Positions 48,695 to 58,426 of a DNA stretch of 64,000 nucleotides are shown here, one piece after another. Each line of letters begins with the position of its first letter. The stretch's first letter is position 1. Position numbers and translations under genes: made by a program. The stretch comes from Solimonas sp. (GTDB lineage: Bacteria > Pseudomonadota > Gammaproteobacteria > Nevskiales > Nevskiaceae), in contig JASBRP010000050.1 in NCBI GenBank assembly GCA_030149365.1, positions 32,005 to 96,004 of the forward strand. The letters run 5' to 3'. The notes under the pieces are model-generated. The model did not search any database. It was not told the origin of the DNA and worked only from the letters and a program-made list of their open reading frames with translations.

Positions 48695-49188
48695 ACAAGC
48701 CCAAAGGCCGTTTGCAGCAGCAGGGCGCCGCGGCGATGGAGTTCGCCCTGGTGCTGCCGGTGTTCCTGCTGATCCTCTACGGACTGATCACCTTCGGCGC
48801 CGCGTTCTACACGCAGCTGGCCATCTCGCGCGCGGCGGAGGACGGCGCGCGCGCGGCAATCCAGCCCGGCATCACCGACGCCATGATCAAGTCGGAAGTG
48901 ATCAACTCGCTGGCCGCCTCGTCCATCGCGCCGCGCGCCCACAACGCCAATTTCACCGCCCGCCGCGACTGGCTGAACACCCAGGTAAAGCCCTCGCGCG
49001 TGATCGTCGTGCACAACTTCGCCTGCAACGGCGCCGGCAGCACCGGCGCGGTGAGCATCACGGTCGACTTCCCGTACGACAACGCCGCCGGCACCCGTAT
49101 CCTTCCTTCCATCACGATACCGGCGGTCGGCGATATCGACGGATGGATGCCCAAGAAGCTCGTGAGCTGCGCCACGGCCCAGATCTAA
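48691..49188 (+). CDS. Second TadE-family minor pilin (TadE/TadF)
   Basis: A 165-residue protein starting MNKPKGRLQQQGAAAMEFAL, then a membrane helix (LPVFLLILYGLITFGAAFY) and a periplasmic domain with two cysteines. The QGAAAMEFAL segment is the TadE family signature. It is translationally coupled to the gene before it and is followed 15 bp later by the tadG-like gene. Confidence 0.88.
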   Translation: MNKPKGRLQQQGAAAMEFALVLPVFLLILYGLITFGAAFYTQLAISRAAEDGARAAIQPGITDAMIKSEVINSLAASSIAPRAHNANFTARRDWLNTQVKPSRVIVVHNFACNGAGSTGAVSITVDFPYDNAAGTRILPSITIPAVGDIDGWMPKKLVSCATAQI

Positions 49189-49203
49189 CGCGAGAGGTCC
49201 ATC

Positions 49204-51249
49204 GTGCCACGCCCATTCATCTCTGAGTTTTCGGCCTCTGCCCAGAAGCAGCGGGGCTCCATCGTCATCTTCGCGGCGCTGGGCCTCAGCCTGGGTGTGA
49301 TCCTGTTGTCGATCGCCGACATGGGCTTCCTGTACTTCTACAAGCGCGAGTACCAGAAGGCCGCCGACCTCGCCGCCATGGCCGGTGCCCGCAGCCTGCA
49401 CCTGAGCTGCGCCACCGCGCGCACCACCGGCTCCAACAACGCCCTGCAGAACCTGGGCAACAAGCGCCACAACGCCCCGGTGATCGAATGCGGCGATTGG
49501 GATGGCCGGCGTGACCAGGCCTTCGACCCAACCGCCACGGAAAACCTGAACGCCGTCCGCGCCACCATCTCCGGCGTGCCGCCGCGCTTCCTGCCCTTCA
49601 TCCAGAGCCACACGCTGACCGCCAGCGCCATCGCCATCGCCAACCAGCCGCTGGCGCAGTTGCGCATCCGCAGCACGCTGGCCACGGTGAACCCGGGCCA
49701 GGGCACGGTGCTGAACGCCGTCGTCGGCGGCCTGCTCGGCGGCAGCCTCAACCTCAGCGCCGGCGCCTGGGACGGCCTGGTCCACACCGATCTCAACCTG
49801 CTCAACTACCTCGACGCGCTGGCCATCAACCTCGGCCTGAGCGCAGGCGACTACGACAGCGTGCTCAACACCCAGGTATCGGTGGGCACCCTGCTGGACG
49901 TAGCCGCCACGGCCTTGCAGCAGGGCGGCGGCAGCGGCGGCACCGCCAACGTCAACGCCGCCCTGCTGGGCCTGCAGAACCTGGTCGGCGCCAACCTGCC
50001 CGGCCTCTCGCCGCTGGTGCGCCTGGGCGACCTGCTCAACATCCAGACCGGCACGCCCGATTCCGGCCTCGATGTGGGCCTGAACCTGTTCCAGCTGGTC
50101 CAAGGCAGCGTGCAGTTGGCCAACAAGAACTGCGTCGCCTGCGCCAACCTGCCGATCGGCATCCCTGGCGTACTGGGCGCCAATGTCCGCGTTCGCGTCA
50201 TCGAATCACCGCAGCTTTCCGCCATCGGCAACCCTGAGCGAGCACGTCTCGATCCCCTAGGCGAGGATCGCATCTATGTGCGTACCGCGCAGGTTCGTAC
50301 GCTGATCTCATTGGACCTGCCCGCCACCCTGGCGACCACGCTCGAGGGACTGCTGAACAACACCCTGGTCTCGGCGCTGACCAACACCGTCAACGACCTG
50401 CTCTCGCTCAACCTGCTGGGCCTGCTGCAGGGACTGTCCTGCGTCCTCGCCTGCGACATCCAGCGGGACATCATCGATCTGCGCGTCCTGCCGACACCCC
50501 GGCTCGACATCAACATCGATGCTGGTGGCGGTCGCGCCTACGTCAACGACTATTCCTGCGCCAACGAGCCGGACAAGTCGTTGACGGTCCCCACCTACAC
50601 GGCCGCGGCCGAGCTGCGCATCGGCAAGATGGGCACCACCGCCGCCGACGCGGCCACCAAGGTGTTCGCTTCCTCCGCCGCGCCTACGGTCGACCCCGTG
50701 CCGATCCTGGACATCGGCACCAAGCGCGTCCGCTACCAATGCACGCTGCTGCTGTTCTGCTCCACGACCTACCAGACCGACACGGGCACCTGGAGCAGCA
50801 ACGCTGCCCTGGCCAAGCGCAACGCCTTTGCCGGTGGCGGCATCGGCCTGAAGGCGGACCTGCCGATTGCCAGCACCAACACCACCCAGGTCTACACCGA
50901 ACCCCCGGCGGGCGGCCTGCCGAAGATCGGTGAAGACCCCGCCTACAAGAGCGTCAGTTCTTCCAACATCGTGACCAGCCTGCGCAACACCCTGCTGGGC
51001 CTGCAGCTGCAGTTCTACCAACCTACCGGTAGTGGCTTGGGCAATGGCCTGGGCAACGTCGTGTTCCTGGTCGGCAGCGTGATCAACGGCCTGGTCACCA
51101 CGGTCATGAACGTGGTCAACGGCCTGCTCGGCCCGCTGCTGGACCCGCTGGTTAATCTGCTGCTGGAGCAGCTGGGCGTGGACCTCAACAAGGTGGAGGT
51201 TGGCGCGAACCTGAGCTGCAGCGGCGGCGGGGCGACGCTGGTCGACTGA
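49204..51249 (+). CDS. TadG-like pilus-associated protein
   Basis: A 681-residue protein with an N-terminal Tad segment QRGSIVIFAALGLSLGVILL continuing into ADMG, then a periplasmic part starting FYKREYQKAADLAAMAGA, as in TadG/Tad_N proteins. The body is unusually rich in Leu, Asn and Gly with short near-repeats (LNLLNYLDALAINLGLSAGDYDSVLN-type, about residues 170-300 and 600-660) and scattered cysteine pairs. No von Willebrand domain is obvious, unlike classic TadG. It closes the tadE-tadE-tadG set. Confidence 0.8.
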   Translation: MPRPFISEFSASAQKQRGSIVIFAALGLSLGVILLSIADMGFLYFYKREYQKAADLAAMAGARSLHLSCATARTTGSNNALQNLGNKRHNAPVIECGDWDGRRDQAFDPTATENLNAVRATISGVPPRFLPFIQSHTLTASAIAIANQPLAQLRIRSTLATVNPGQGTVLNAVVGGLLGGSLNLSAGAWDGLVHTDLNLLNYLDALAINLGLSAGDYDSVLNTQVSVGTLLDVAATALQQGGGSGGTANVNAALLGLQNLVGANLPGLSPLVRLGDLLNIQTGTPDSGLDVGLNLFQLVQGSVQLANKNCVACANLPIGIPGVLGANVRVRVIESPQLSAIGNPERARLDPLGEDRIYVRTAQVRTLISLDLPATLATTLEGLLNNTLVSALTNTVNDLLSLNLLGLLQGLSCVLACDIQRDIIDLRVLPTPRLDINIDAGGGRAYVNDYSCANEPDKSLTVPTYTAAAELRIGKMGTTAADAATKVFASSAAPTVDPVPILDIGTKRVRYQCTLLLFCSTTYQTDTGTWSSNAALAKRNAFAGGGIGLKADLPIASTNTTQVYTEPPAGGLPKIGEDPAYKSVSSSNIVTSLRNTLLGLQLQFYQPTGSGLGNGLGNVVFLVGSVINGLVTTVMNVVNGLLGPLLDPLVNLLLEQLGVDLNKVEVGANLSCSGGGATLVD

Positions 51250-51341
51250 GGACGTTTCGATCTTCGGCAGAGGCTCAGCGGGAATACGGCTGGGTTAGTG
51301 CCGAACCGCTTACAGCAGGCCTCTCGGCGACTGCTCCTGCG

Positions 51342-51492
51342 CTCGAGGGCATGGATGCCCGAGGTAGGGTAACGCATGGAGCAGTTGCCAAGCCCTACCT
51401 GCGGGCGTCCTGCCCTTGTCGGCAACTGCTGCTGCATTGGCTGCCTCGAGCATCCCCCTCTCCCCTGCCCCTCTCCCGCGAGGGGAGAGGGG
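51342..51492. repeat. Palindromic repeat units after tadG
   Basis: CTCGAGGGCAT/ATGCCCGAG (51342-51363, one bulged base) and a CCCCTCTCCC/GGGAGAGGGG hairpin (51468-51492), with an inverted GTTGCC/GGCAAC pair between. Both unit types resemble dispersed repeats of Xanthomonadales and related bacteria. They lie directly before the large repeat copy. No gene is supported between 51250 and 52012. Confidence 0.6.
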
Positions 51493-51511
51493 TTCCAAGA
51501 CTTTTTAGATG

Positions 51512-51875
51512 TCTTGGTGAGCGCAGCGAATGCTTTTGATGTACCGGGTTCCCTTCCAGTAGCGCCTGCCTGGGGGTCGAGTGCAGGGTCGAGCCGGACA
51601 GGTCTCAGGCCATGGATGGCCTTTGGGCCCGACCCGTCGCACTCGATCACCAGGCAGGTTGCCCCACTTCAGCGGGGCCGCGGATGGCAGGATACGTTTT
51701 CTTTTGGGTACTTTTCTTTGTCGTACAACAAAGAAAGGTACCTCGCCCTTAGGCGAAATAACCCCTCTGAGATCAATAGCGCCTGACCGGCGTAGTCGCC
51801 GGCACCACGGCCTCATCTACTCAATGAAAGCGTGCGCCCCTCACCCTACCCCTCTCCCCGTAAACGGGGAGAGGG
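51512..51875. repeat. Dispersed structured repeat, copy 2
   Basis: About 365 bp, same landmarks and order as 18490-18870. The central hairpin (51707-51721 with 51728-51742) has the same 15-bp stem and 6-nt loop as copy 1, although the stem bases differ at several positions with matching changes on the other arm. It ends with a CCTCTCCCCG/CGGGGAGAGG hairpin. It lacks the CCGGACA hairpin of copy 1. Open frames inside it on either strand are not conserved between the copies. Confidence 0.85.
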
Positions 51876-51964
51876 AGGGAGTCCCCGGAAAAGCCGCCAT
51901 CCATGGTGGCATTTACGCACGCCCATCGCCTCGCCGGCCCAGACATCTACGGTCGCTGCTCCAC

Positions 51965-51998
51965 AAAAGAAAAGCCCCCGACTAGCGGGGGCTTTTCC
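51965..51998. terminator. Bidirectional intrinsic terminator after the MMPL gene
   Basis: Perfect 11-bp stem AAAAGCCCCCG/CGGGGGCTTTT with a 5-nt loop; A run before and T run after, so it can work on both strands. On the minus strand it lies 14 bp after the MMPL transporter stop. Confidence 0.9.
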
Positions 51999-52012
51999 TT
52001 GCAAGCGTTACA

Positions 52013-54850
52013 TCAGTGGCGCGGCTTGAACACCGGCTCTTCACCCGGCGCCAGTTCCTTCGGCTTGAGGATGAAGGACGCGATGGCCGGCAGCAGCACG
52101 ATGGCGCCGATCATGTTCGTGGTGAACATGAAGACCAGCAGCTTGCCCATGTCGCGCTGGAACTGCAGGCCCGACCACAGCCAGGTCAGCACGCCCAGGC
52201 TCAGCGTGATGCCGGTGAAGATCACCGCCTTGCCGGTCAGCTTCAGCGTCTTGAGGTAAGCCTCGCGACTCTTGAAGCCTGCCGCCAGGGCGTCGGCGTA
52301 TGTGGCGTATACGTATATTCCGTAGTCCACGCCGACACCGGCTGCCAATGCCACCACCGGCAGGATCGCCACCTTCATGCCGATACCCAGGATCGTCATG
52401 ACCGCGTAGGCCATCCACGACACCAGCGACAGCGGCAGCATGATCGCCACCAGGCTCTGCCACTCGAAGAAGGACAGGAACACGCAGATGATGATGCCGG
52501 CGTAGACCACGTACAGGATCGGCTTCTCGAGGCGGTGTACTTCCTCGTTGGTGGCCGCCATGACGCCGACGTTGCCGGAGGCCAGCGCGAAGTTGACCGG
52601 GCAGGCCTTGTCCATCGCCTTGTGCGCCTCGGCGGCGGCATCGGCGGCCTTGGTCAGCTCGATGACCTTCGGATCGGCATCGACCTTCTCGTCGCTGATC
52701 GTCTTGTCCTTCTTGCGCATCTTCTCGATGTGCTTCTCGCGCGCGATACGGGTGCGGCCCGCCTCACGGCGCTTGTCGAGCTTCTCGGCGCAGTAGCCTT
52801 CGTTGACGTCCTTGTTGACCTCGTAGAACTCGGCGGCGTTTTCCGTATTGAAGGCGCCGACCTCGTGAACGATCCGCTCCAGCGTCGAGGCGCGGTGGTT
52901 CTGGGTGAAGACGAAGATCGCCAGCGCCGAGCAGTTGGAATTCAGCAGACCGGACGAGGTCGGGATCGGGGTGATCGCCTGCACCATGGTGTACTGGTTG
53001 CGCGGCAGCACCTTGAACTTCGGAGTGGCTTCCGAGAACGCGGCGTTGACCTGGCGAGCCGCCCAGGGCAGCGACAGGATCGACTGCACGCCCTCGGTGT
53101 TCTCCATGCGCCAGCCGAAGCGGTCCACCTGGTCCATCATGTCGTGACGCACGCAGGCTTCCGCGTCCATCTCGGCGATCACCTTCATGATGTCGGTGCC
53201 GATCGCGAAGTTGCGGCCGATGGCGTTGGTGTCCTGGTTGTAGCGCGAGTCGGGCAACAGCTCCGGCACGCCGTCCTGGCTGTCGCCGACCTGCAGGCCC
53301 TCACCCTTCCAGAAGCTCCAGCCGTACAGCGCCGACGCGGCCAGGATGGCGATGATCGCCGGGGTCGGACGCACGACGTTGGAGATGAACTCCCAGACCG
53401 GGTCGAGCACGCTGTCACGCTGTTCCTGCTTCAGGCGGAAGGCTTCGGGATCGCCGATGTCGATCCAGGTCAGCCAGATCGGCATCATGATCTTGTTGGT
53501 GATCAGGATCGCGAACATGCCCAGCGAGGCGTTGAGTGCCATCTCGCGGATGATGTCGATGGGGATCACGGCGATCAGCGCGAAGCCGACGAAGCCGGTC
53601 ATGATCGCCATGGTTCCGTACACCGCCAGGCGGCGCCAGGTGTAGAGCGAAGCATCGAAGCTGTTGCGCTTGAACAGCGTGATCTCGCCGACCCAGGCGT
53701 TGACGTACTGCACGCCGTGCGACACCGAGATCGCGATGATCAGGAACGGCACCAGGATCGCGAACGGGTCCAGGCCCTTGCCGGCCATCTGCAGCAGGCC
53801 GAACTCCCAGATCACGGCGGTGATGGCGCAGACCAGCGGCAGGATCGCCAGCTTCATCGAGCCGGTGTAGAGCCACAGCAGCAGGAAGGTCATGAACAGC
53901 GTCAGGATCAGGAACAGCACCACCTGCATGGTGGCGTCGATCACGTCGCCCACGACCTTGGCGAAGCCGATGACGTGGACGTTGATGTCCGGGTTGTACT
54001 GCGGGTTGTCGATGAACTCGACGGCGACGTCGCTGCCCTTGACCTTGATCTTGTCGGGCGCCGAGCCGTCATCCTTGGCCGGGCCGTTGACCTCGAAGGT
54101 CTCCATGCGCAGCTTCCAGCCCAGATCGACGAAGCCCTCGCCCACCACCGCACCGGCAGCCAGGCCGTCCTTGGCTTCCTTGAGCTTGTAGACGTACTTC
54201 TTCGGGTTGGTGAAGCGGCCGCGGATCTTGTCCTCCAGCAGCTTGGAGACCACGGCGTAGTCGAGCTTCTCGCCGGTGACCGGATCCACTTCGAGCAGCT
54301 CGGAGTAGATCATCGCGCCGTTCTGGCTCTTGGTCGTGTAGCGGCCGACATGTCCGCCCTTGCCGACATTGCCGCGTACCAGCGCGAACATCTCGGGGTT
54401 GGGTGCGTACTCGGCCGGGATCACGTTGCCGCCAGCGAATCCGCCCTCCACCACCTCAATGTAGCGCACGTCCGGCGTAAACAGCGAGGACACGCGCGAG
54501 CGGTCGATGCCGGGCAGGAAGAAGACTTCGTCGGTCGCCGACTTCAGCGCCGTCAGGAAGGCCTCGTTGTACATGTCGCCCTTGCCGTCCTTCTGGATCA
54601 GCGCCACCAGCACGGTGTTGGCGCCGCCGAACTCGGCCATGTACTGCTTGAGCACCTGCATGTACTGGTGTTCGAGCGGGATCGACTTGTCGAAGCCGGC
54701 GTCACGGCGGATGTGGGCGGCTTCCCAGGCGAACCAGACGGTCAGCACCAGCAGGATGCCCATGGTGAGCTTGCGGCGCGCGTAGATCAGCGGCTCGATG
54801 GCCGCGAGGATCTTCTGCGTCGTCGTCGGCTTGTGGTTTTCTTCGGTCAT
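52013..54850 (-). CDS. MMPL/RND superfamily transporter
   Basis: A 945-residue inner-membrane protein with two halves of an RND/MMPL fold: one helix, a large periplasmic loop and a five-helix block in each half. The helix-4-like segments carry VALAAGVGVDYGIYVYATYA in the second half and VPFLIIAISVSHGVQYVNA in the first, as in hydrophobe/lipid exporters. The second periplasmic loop has a highly charged helical insert at about residues 684-753 (KRREAGRTRIAREKHIEKM and following), probably coiled coil. It is the last gene of a unit with the YCF48-like and DUF1302 genes. A hydrophobic or lipid-like substrate is inferred. Confidence 0.88.
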   Translation of the reverse strand: MTEENHKPTTTQKILAAIEPLIYARRKLTMGILLVLTVWFAWEAAHIRRDAGFDKSIPLEHQYMQVLKQYMAEFGGANTVLVALIQKDGKGDMYNEAFLTALKSATDEVFFLPGIDRSRVSSLFTPDVRYIEVVEGGFAGGNVIPAEYAPNPEMFALVRGNVGKGGHVGRYTTKSQNGAMIYSELLEVDPVTGEKLDYAVVSKLLEDKIRGRFTNPKKYVYKLKEAKDGLAAGAVVGEGFVDLGWKLRMETFEVNGPAKDDGSAPDKIKVKGSDVAVEFIDNPQYNPDINVHVIGFAKVVGDVIDATMQVVLFLILTLFMTFLLLWLYTGSMKLAILPLVCAITAVIWEFGLLQMAGKGLDPFAILVPFLIIAISVSHGVQYVNAWVGEITLFKRNSFDASLYTWRRLAVYGTMAIMTGFVGFALIAVIPIDIIREMALNASLGMFAILITNKIMMPIWLTWIDIGDPEAFRLKQEQRDSVLDPVWEFISNVVRPTPAIIAILAASALYGWSFWKGEGLQVGDSQDGVPELLPDSRYNQDTNAIGRNFAIGTDIMKVIAEMDAEACVRHDMMDQVDRFGWRMENTEGVQSILSLPWAARQVNAAFSEATPKFKVLPRNQYTMVQAITPIPTSSGLLNSNCSALAIFVFTQNHRASTLERIVHEVGAFNTENAAEFYEVNKDVNEGYCAEKLDKRREAGRTRIAREKHIEKMRKKDKTISDEKVDADPKVIELTKAADAAAEAHKAMDKACPVNFALASGNVGVMAATNEEVHRLEKPILYVVYAGIIICVFLSFFEWQSLVAIMLPLSLVSWMAYAVMTILGIGMKVAILPVVALAAGVGVDYGIYVYATYADALAAGFKSREAYLKTLKLTGKAVIFTGITLSLGVLTWLWSGLQFQRDMGKLLVFMFTTNMIGAIVLLPAIASFILKPKELAPGEEPVFKPRH

Positions 54851-54878
54851 TTCGGAATTCCTGGTCGGAAAGCGACGC

Positions 54879-55931
54879 TCAACGGAGCTTTACGCGCTGC
54901 ACGCCCGACTCGCCGACGGCGAGCAGGCTGGCGTCGCTGGCGACGATGACGCCGGACAACGGGGTGCCGGCATCGGTGCGCAGGCTGCGCACGTTGCCGC
55001 CGTCGGCGCCGACCAGCAGCACCGAGCCGTTGAGGCCCACCATGGCCACGTCGCCGCCCGGCAGCGAGGCGCCGCCGAACATGGAAGCCACTGTTCCGGT
55101 CTCGACCTTGGTCCAGTTGCCGGCCGCCGGATCGGCGGACACGTAGACGTTGCCGCGCAGGCCGAACAGCACCGCGCCCTTCTCGCCCACGGCCACGGAG
55201 CCGAACAGCGAGCTCTCGTACGGCGCGGTCAGCTTGTTCCAGGTCACGCCACCGTCGCTGGACAGGGCCAGGGTGCCCTGCTCGCCGGCAATCAGCAGGT
55301 TGCCGTTGTTGAGGCGGGCGATGGAGTTGAAGTGCAGCTCGTCCTCGCGGATCGGGGACTGCACCTCGGCCCAGTTCTGGCCACCATCGGTGGTTTCGTA
55401 GAACAGTCCGTAGGCGCCCACCGCGAAGCCACGGCTGGCATCGACGAACAGCACGTCGAGCAGCGGCTTCTCCAGCTGCGGCTGGAAGTTCTGCAGGGCC
55501 CAGGTCTTGCCGCCGTCCTTGGTGTGCAGGATCACGGCGTCATGGCCCACGGCCCAGCCGTTCTCGGAATCGGTGAAGGTCACGGCGGTGAGCGCGGAGC
55601 GCACCGGCACCTGGACCTGCGCCCAGTCCTTGCCGTTGCTGGACACCAGAACGTGTCCGCGGTCGCCGACCGCCACCAGGCGCTTGCCGGTGTTGGCCAC
55701 ATCCAGCAGCATGGAGCGGCTGGCCAGCGGCATCAGCTCCGAAGGGCGGGGCTTCACCGTGGGTGCAGCGGCCTCCTCGGCAGCGGGTGCCTCCGCGGCT
55801 TCGGCAGGCGCGGCCTCTACGGCAGCCTCTTCCGGTGCAGCGCCCTCGTCCTGGGCAATCGCGCTGACAGCAAGCGCGGCGAGCGTGGAACCGGCCAGCA
55901 GTCCCAGCAACTTCTTCTTATCGTGCTTCAT
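54879..55931 (-). CDS. YCF48-like beta-propeller protein, exported
   Basis: A 350-residue protein with a signal peptide (KKLLGLLAGSTLAALAVSAIAQ), an acidic Ala/Glu/Pro-rich linker (about 27-60) and a YCF48/BNR-type propeller. At least five repeats show the sialidase-like Asp-box pattern (SSNGKDWAQVQ, TKDGGKTWALQ, TTDGGQNWAEVQ, SSDGGVTWNKL). It lies 28 bp before the MMPL gene. In this context it is probably a periplasmic or outer-membrane-associated partner of the transporter rather than a photosystem factor. Confidence 0.88.
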   Translation of the reverse strand: MKHDKKKLLGLLAGSTLAALAVSAIAQDEGAAPEEAAVEAAPAEAAEAPAAEEAAAPTVKPRPSELMPLASRSMLLDVANTGKRLVAVGDRGHVLVSSNGKDWAQVQVPVRSALTAVTFTDSENGWAVGHDAVILHTKDGGKTWALQNFQPQLEKPLLDVLFVDASRGFAVGAYGLFYETTDGGQNWAEVQSPIREDELHFNSIARLNNGNLLIAGEQGTLALSSDGGVTWNKLTAPYESSLFGSVAVGEKGAVLFGLRGNVYVSADPAAGNWTKVETGTVASMFGGASLPGGDVAMVGLNGSVLLVGADGGNVRSLRTDAGTPLSGVIVASDASLLAVGESGVQRVKLR

Positions 55932-56140
55932 GCTTCCCCTCGTATGGTGTCGCGCAGGGGAAAACTGCGCGCTATGGGTATTGGCCGCGCAAGTTTTTCA
56001 CGTCGCCGCCAGCTTGGCCAGCTTTTTCAGCCGCCCGCACTGCAACAAATGCGCTTGACAGGAACGGCCCTGCGCCCCCTGAAACGAAGCGGGCGGGGCT
56101 CGCGCAACGCGGCCCCGCCCGGTGCACACCGAAACCGCCC

Positions 56141-58426
56141 TCAGAACTGGTAGCCGAGGGATAGCATCAGGTTGTCGCGGTCACGCAGGGCATCACGGTC
56201 GGCGCCGCCGGTGAACCAGGTGTAGCGGATTTCGCCGTTCCAGGTCGCCAGGTAGTCGAAGCGCACGCCCGAGATGATCTGCATGCGGCCCTCAACAAAG
56301 TTCTGGCCCAGGCCCGGGGCGGTGCCTTCCACGTCGTGGAAGAAGGCATTCAGGAGCTCCAGGTTGACGTTGGCAAAGGCATCGTCGAAGCGGGTCAGCG
56401 TGACCAGGCGGTAGCCGTAGGAGTACTCGGTGCCGAAGTTGCCCTTCTTCTGGGCGGTGGGATTCTGGCGCAGGTTCGCATCGGTCCTGCTCGAGGTGGG
56501 GTCGCTCGGATCGCTGCGGATATCGGCAGGGTTGATGCCGGAACTGCCGTCGGCACCGCCGCTGATGTGGGTATCGACACCGCCGCCCTGGAACTGCAGC
56601 TCGGACAGCTTGGGCATATCCAGCACGTGGGTCATGCCCAGTTCCAGCAGCAGCGTGACCTGCGAGGCGTTGATCCAGTTGTCGCCGCCGATGGTCTTCA
56701 GGAAGGTGGTGCCGAGCTGGCCCACCTTCATGCGCTCGTAGCCGCGGATGTAGTCGCCGGGGTTCACCGTGATGCCGCGGTACTGCGTGATGAAGTCCGG
56801 CACCGCGGTACGACGGCCCGGCAGGGTGGCGATAGGCTCCAGGCTGAAGTCATTGGCCGGGAAGGCCGGCTGCAGCGCCGCGAAGATCACGTCCGTGGTG
56901 TGGATCTGCAGCGGCAGGTTCTCACGGAAGGCGTACTCGCCCGACCAAGCCACGTCGCCCAGGGTGGTATTGAAGGAGATACCCCAGAGGCGGATGTTCT
57001 CCGGGTACTCCACCACCAGGCGCATGGTGTCCAGCGGCAAGCCTTCACGGTCGGCGGCCGTGGTGTTTCCACCCAGGTTGGCCAGTGGCACACCGCAGTC
57101 GGCGAGCACCGAGGTCAGATTCCCGGGGAGGGCCAGGTACTGGCTCAGCGGCAGGCCGAGGCCCGTCAGCAGGTTAGTCACCGTATTCAGCAGGCCCGAC
57201 ACTGGCGTGACACCCGTGCCCAGGCAAGTGGCGTCCGCAGCCAGCGCCGACACACTCGGAACGCGGCTGTGATAGTTGGAGTGGTAGAGGCCGACTTCGG
57301 TGCCATTGTTGAGGCCGTCGAAGAAGAAGCGCAGTGCGGCGCCGTACTGACCGCCATCGTCCGGTCGGCGGCGCTTCTCCTCGGCGAAGTCACGCAGGAC
57401 CGTGCGGCTGGACGTCGAGCCCAGCACCGATGCCGGATCATCCGGGTTACGGTACGGTTCGTACAGCTGCTCCGGATCCTCCGGCGCCTTGCCGAAGGAC
57501 AGCATGGCATAGGTACCGCCATCACCGAGGATGTCGGAGCTGGAGAAGAAGCTGCCGACCGGGTCGATGCGGATCGGCTTCCACTCGTACTGGTAGAAGG
57601 TCTCGAGGTTGACACCCTCGAGCAGCTCCAGGTTCAGCACGACCATGCCGGTGGGCTGGAACAGTTCCTTCACGTCGAAGCCCGGCAGGCGCAGCAGGGC
57701 CTGGTTGGGCGGATTGATGCTGTTGAGGCTGTTCAGCGCCAGGAAGCCGCTCTCGCCCCAGTTGATGACCTGGTTACCGACCTTGACTGCGGCCTGGCGC
57801 TCGCCGATCTCGAAGGTGCGGCTGACGAAGTAGTCCAGCATCTGGAACTTGTGGGCAATGCGATCCTTGCCCGCGTCCGAGAATTCGGTCTCCGACAGCT
57901 GGGCCGTCGTGTCCGGATGACGGACTTTGAAATCCGAATACTGGTTGTCGTAGAAGTACAACGAACGGGCGAAGAAGTTGAAGTCAGCGACGTTGAAGCT
58001 CAGGTCCGTGGTCAGCTTGGCCGTGGCATGGGCCCAGTCGCCCTTGTCGAAGGACAGGTTGCCGTTGTCGCCGTTGGGGCTGGCAGCGCCGGGCTGCGAC
58101 AGGTAGAAATTGTTGCGATTGCCGAACTGCGCGTCCTCCACCGTGCCGGAGCAGGTGTCGCCGGAGTAGGTGCGGTCAGGGGCGTTGTAGGCGGTGGCCG
58201 GATTGCGTGCCACGCACAGGCCCGGATTCAGGTTGCTGCGCCCGATCAGGCTGTTGTCGCGGTCCTGCATGCGGACGACGCCGCCGATCGAGATCAGGTT
58301 GTCGATCTTGATCTCGGTGCCGCCGATATCGAATTCGAAGGCCATCGCCGGTTGGGTGGCCAGCAGGCCAGCCGCAATGGCAATGGGATGCAGCAGGAAC
58401 GGCTTGCGCTGGTGTACCGCTTTCAT
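56141..58426 (-). CDS. DUF1302 family outer-membrane protein
   Basis: A 761-residue exported protein with a signal peptide (MKAVHQRKPFLLHPIAIAAG and on to AMAFEF). It is rich in alternating aromatic/polar strands and ends GYQF with a terminal Phe, as outer-membrane barrels do. The family is usually encoded with DUF1329, YCF48-like and MMPL proteins; no DUF1329 gene is seen here. The ATG with a GGGGAG ribosome binding site was chosen over a start 129 bp upstream that gives no signal peptide. The gene leads the unit; a 209-bp gap separates it from the YCF48-like gene. Confidence 0.85.
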   Translation of the reverse strand: MKAVHQRKPFLLHPIAIAAGLLATQPAMAFEFDIGGTEIKIDNLISIGGVVRMQDRDNSLIGRSNLNPGLCVARNPATAYNAPDRTYSGDTCSGTVEDAQFGNRNNFYLSQPGAASPNGDNGNLSFDKGDWAHATAKLTTDLSFNVADFNFFARSLYFYDNQYSDFKVRHPDTTAQLSETEFSDAGKDRIAHKFQMLDYFVSRTFEIGERQAAVKVGNQVINWGESGFLALNSLNSINPPNQALLRLPGFDVKELFQPTGMVVLNLELLEGVNLETFYQYEWKPIRIDPVGSFFSSSDILGDGGTYAMLSFGKAPEDPEQLYEPYRNPDDPASVLGSTSSRTVLRDFAEEKRRRPDDGGQYGAALRFFFDGLNNGTEVGLYHSNYHSRVPSVSALAADATCLGTGVTPVSGLLNTVTNLLTGLGLPLSQYLALPGNLTSVLADCGVPLANLGGNTTAADREGLPLDTMRLVVEYPENIRLWGISFNTTLGDVAWSGEYAFRENLPLQIHTTDVIFAALQPAFPANDFSLEPIATLPGRRTAVPDFITQYRGITVNPGDYIRGYERMKVGQLGTTFLKTIGGDNWINASQVTLLLELGMTHVLDMPKLSELQFQGGGVDTHISGGADGSSGINPADIRSDPSDPTSSRTDANLRQNPTAQKKGNFGTEYSYGYRLVTLTRFDDAFANVNLELLNAFFHDVEGTAPGLGQNFVEGRMQIISGVRFDYLATWNGEIRYTWFTGGADRDALRDRDNLMLSLGYQF

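Noticed and set aside
32745..51249. The tad locus as a recently acquired genomic island
   Set aside because: No integrase, tRNA junction, direct repeats or base-composition change is seen at either edge. The GC-rich codon use looks the same as in neighbouring housekeeping genes.
52016..54949. A 977-codon open frame on the plus strand opposite the MMPL transporter gene
   Set aside because: It is the antisense shadow of a clearly recognisable transporter. The translation is Ala/Arg/His/Asp-rich with no family features, as expected in GC-rich DNA.
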